DNA from: an uncultured Bacteroidales bacterium
GTDB taxonomy: Bacteria > Bacteroidota > Bacteroidia > Bacteroidales > UBA932
NCBI GenBank assembly: GCA_946062035.1
Contig: CAMGTS010000039.1
Location: forward strand, 1 to 9,160
DNA length: 9,160 bases
Direction: 5' to 3'
Part shown: positions 7,504 to 9,160 of the stretch, piece after piece
Layout of the letters: each line of letters starts with the position of its first letter
Position numbering within the stretch: position 1 is the stretch's first letter
The notes under the pieces: model-generated
Told to the model about the DNA's origin: nothing
Seen by the model: only the letters and a program-made list of their open reading frames with translations
Database searches by the model: none
Made by a program: the position numbers and the translations under genes

Positions 7504-7520
7504 CTAACTTCGGGGCTGAA

Positions 7521-9160
7521 ATGAAGATTCGTATAGTGGTTATAAAAAGATTTTTTGCTTTTGTGGCGTTGGCTCTCGTCATCGCTTCGTGCAGTATGAC
7601 CAAGAATATCCCGGATGGGAAGAGTATGCTGATTGCGAATAAGGTTGTAGTGGATGGAGAGGAAGATCTGAGTGTCTCGGACCTTAATAAATATATCAAA
7701 CAGTCTCCCAAAAAGGGGTTCTTAGGGTGGAGACCGATGGTAAGTCTCTATAATTCAGGCAATGGCAGCGGTAAAGGATGGGATAAGTTCGCTAAGAAGA
7801 TAGGTAAGGAGCCTCTTATATATGATGAAGACTTGGTTGAGAGTTCAAAAAGCAATCTCGTGACCCACTTGGAGTATATAGGCTATTTCAGTTCCGATGT
7901 TGAAAGTTCAGTAGAGACGGACAGGAAGCGCAAGACTAAAGTGACTTACCGAATAAAACCAGGCGTTCAGTATATTATTGACACCATCATCTATAACGCA
8001 AAAGATACGGCTCTTTTGAATATCGTCAAGAGTCATTCCGAAGGCACTTTATTGAAGCATGGCTCTGTCTTGTCCGAAAATATTTTAGAGAAGGAGAGCG
8101 ACAGGCTGACGGAAATATTCAGGAATTCAGGATATTACGGCTTTAGCAAGAACCATTTCTTCTTTCAGGCGGACACCCTCGGGCATGATGGCACCGCCGC
8201 TTTGGAAATGACTATCAACGAGTATACCCGTAACGAATCTCCGTCTGAGGCAAAGCCGCATCGGGTCTACAGGTTCGGTGATGTCTTCGTCTCGACACAG
8301 AGAACTTTCCAGCGTACAAATATTGTCGAAGAGTTGCAGAACGATCCGAGGCTTGCCGCTACAAGGGATAGTCTGATAGAGGTGTGGCGGTCACAAGTAG
8401 ATACGTTTAAGTATAAGAATATCAATATTCTGCGTAGAAGCGAACGGGGAATAGTCAGAAACAGGTTTCTCAATAGGATGAACCGCATTAGAACAGGGGA
8501 GAAATTCAGTGCGGCGACTGTTGACAATACGTATGCGAGACTGAGTTCATTGGGGCTTTTTTCGAGTGTCAACATAAACCTCGAAGAGGAGTCGGACACT
8601 TTGGTCAAAACGAATATAAGCTTACAGGCAAGCACCTTACAAGGATATAAGGTGAATCTACAGGCTTCAACCAACTCTAACGGACTCATAGGTATATCTC
8701 CGTCAGTATCTTATTATCACAAAAACCTTTTCAGAGGCGCTGAGTTGCTTACGGTCAGCCTTATGGGAGATTTTCAGTCTAAGGCCAAGAGCGATATCCA
8801 CTCAACGGAAATCGGTGTCGGAACATCATTGGATTTCCCAAACTTTCTCTTTCTGCCTGACAGCTGGTTCAGGTCGAGAGTGATACCGCATACGGAGTTT
8901 ACGGTATCGTACAATTATCAGAACAGACCGGAGTACACACGTAATATTATCTCAGGAAGTTTCGGCTATAAATGGAACAATATGGGTAAATGGTACTTCA
9001 CGATCTCGCCGGTTCAGGCCAATATTGTGAAGTTGTTTGACTTGGATCCGGATTTTTATGAGAAACTGACCGACCCGTATTTGCGCAATTCATACAAAAA
9101 CCACTTTGATTTGGGTATGGGAGCGAACATCTATTATACAAGCGATCCTTCCGCAAACCC
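7521..9160 (+). CDS. tamL: TamL: lipid-anchored TamA/BamA-like outer-membrane assembly protein (3' end cut by window)
   Basis: This is an Omp85-superfamily protein. With TamB, TamL is thought to move lipids or proteins to or into the outer membrane. The frame stays open from the ATG at 7521 to the window end: 546 codons plus 2 bases, probably about two thirds of the protein. The N-terminus is a lipoprotein signal: basic IRIVVIKR, a hydrophobic stretch, then lipobox IASC with Cys24 as the lipidated residue. CSMTKNIPDGKSML followed by YIKQSPKK (58-65) is the characteristic TamL opening. POTRA-like repeats follow (YRIKPGVQYIIDTI is one), ending with a last POTRA at about 300-365 containing GEKFSAATVDNTYARLSSLGLFSSV. 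The beta barrel starts near 370 with alternating strands (YKVNLQAST, SPSVSYYHKNLFRG). Nothing acidic follows the Cys, so the Bacteroidota surface-export signal is absent, which fits periplasmic-facing POTRA domains. It is divergent from speA; a tamB gene would be expected just beyond the right edge. Confidence 0.9.
   Translation, partial: MKIRIVVIKRFFAFVALALVIASCSMTKNIPDGKSMLIANKVVVDGEEDLSVSDLNKYIKQSPKKGFLGWRPMVSLYNSGNGSGKGWDKFAKKIGKEPLIYDEDLVESSKSNLVTHLEYIGYFSSDVESSVETDRKRKTKVTYRIKPGVQYIIDTIIYNAKDTALLNIVKSHSEGTLLKHGSVLSENILEKESDRLTEIFRNSGYYGFSKNHFFFQADTLGHDGTAALEMTINEYTRNESPSEAKPHRVYRFGDVFVSTQRTFQRTNIVEELQNDPRLAATRDSLIEVWRSQVDTFKYKNINILRRSERGIVRNRFLNRMNRIRTGEKFSAATVDNTYARLSSLGLFSSVNINLEEESDTLVKTNISLQASTLQGYKVNLQASTNSNGLIGISPSVSYYHKNLFRGAELLTVSLMGDFQSKAKSDIHSTEIGVGTSLDFPNFLFLPDSWFRSRVIPHTEFTVSYNYQNRPEYTRNIISGSFGYKWNNMGKWYFTISPVQANIVKLFDLDPDFYEKLTDPYLRNSYKNHFDLGMGANIYYTSDPSAN

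Larger units (their letters stand above)
7316..7520. promoter_or_regulatory. Divergent intergenic region between speA and tamL
   Basis: These 205 bases lie between two genes pointing away from each other, so they must hold promoters for both. No exact Bacteroidota promoter (TTTG, about 19-21 bases, TAnnTTTG) is visible on either strand. The nearest matches are AACTTTTG at 7496-7503 for tamL (first base differs from T), and on the minus strand TATATTGC, reading from about 7391 down to 7384, for speA (one T short). The A/T-rich stretch next to speA resembles a translation leader. The part from 7387 to 7504 is filled with direct and inverted repeats, listed separately. Confidence 0.6.

Noticed and set aside
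7418..7711. Minus-strand open frame of 97 codons reaching into the speA-tamL spacer
   Set aside because: Most of it is antisense to the tamL signal peptide and N-terminus. It shows no family features, and its spacer part is explained by the repeats.
8267..8689. Minus-strand open frame of 140 codons
   Set aside because: It is antisense to tamL, whose reading is supported by the lipobox, POTRA and barrel patterns. The antisense protein has low-complexity leucine/serine composition.
1..9160. CRISPR array, insertion sequence, phage or toxin-antitoxin genes, tRNA or rRNA, riboswitch
   Set aside because: I looked on both strands and found no regular spaced repeats, transposase motifs, cloverleaf-like sequence or known riboswitch core. 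Genes fill nearly all of the window and have ordinary family lengths.

Overview
The window looks like chromosomal DNA of a Bacteroidota bacterium, most likely a member of Bacteroidales, of moderate GC by eye. Three things point there. The divergent gene at the right is a TamL-type lipoprotein, a variant of TamA restricted to Bacteroidota and relatives. The arginine decarboxylase is the short form of about 467 residues that I know from Flavobacteria and relatives. The paired two-domain FtsX/MacB-like permeases of about 800 residues are typical of the phylum, and the start codons mostly have A/T-rich leaders rather than strong Shine-Dalgarno sites.

Region 1 (1-5104, + strand) is an ABC transporter block in the order permease, ATPase, permease. 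The first permease runs off the left edge: its reading frame is open from base 3, so the first ATG at 87 is internal. A 226-residue ATPase with every nucleotide-binding motif follows after 60 bases, and a complete 799-residue permease follows 5 bases later. Both permeases have the MacB/FtsX layout of two periplasmic domains and two FtsX membrane domains, and they are distant paralogues. A single ATPase serving two different permeases suggests a Type VII (mechanotransmission) exporter or extruder. The substrate cannot be read from the sequence.

Region 2 (5123-7315, - strand) is a two-gene unit: arginine decarboxylase (speA) first, then a SpoU/TrmH-type RNA 2'-O-ribose methyltransferase 9 bases downstream. 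It converges on the ABC block with only 18 bases between stop codons and no visible terminator hairpin.

Region 3 (7316-7520) is a 205-base divergent intergenic spacer. It holds a perfect 15-base direct repeat and two inverted repeats nested between or overlapping its copies. It is the densest unexplained structure in the window.

Region 4 (7521-9160, + strand) is the first 546 codons of tamL, encoding a lipid-anchored TamA-like POTRA/beta-barrel outer-membrane protein cut by the right edge.

All five genes look intact apart from the two edge truncations. I see no insertion sequence, phage gene, CRISPR array, tRNA or rRNA, and no clear sign of recent transfer. This is mostly ordinary core-type genome. 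I do not see a convincing new system; the spacer and the unassigned transporter are the items most worth a second look.
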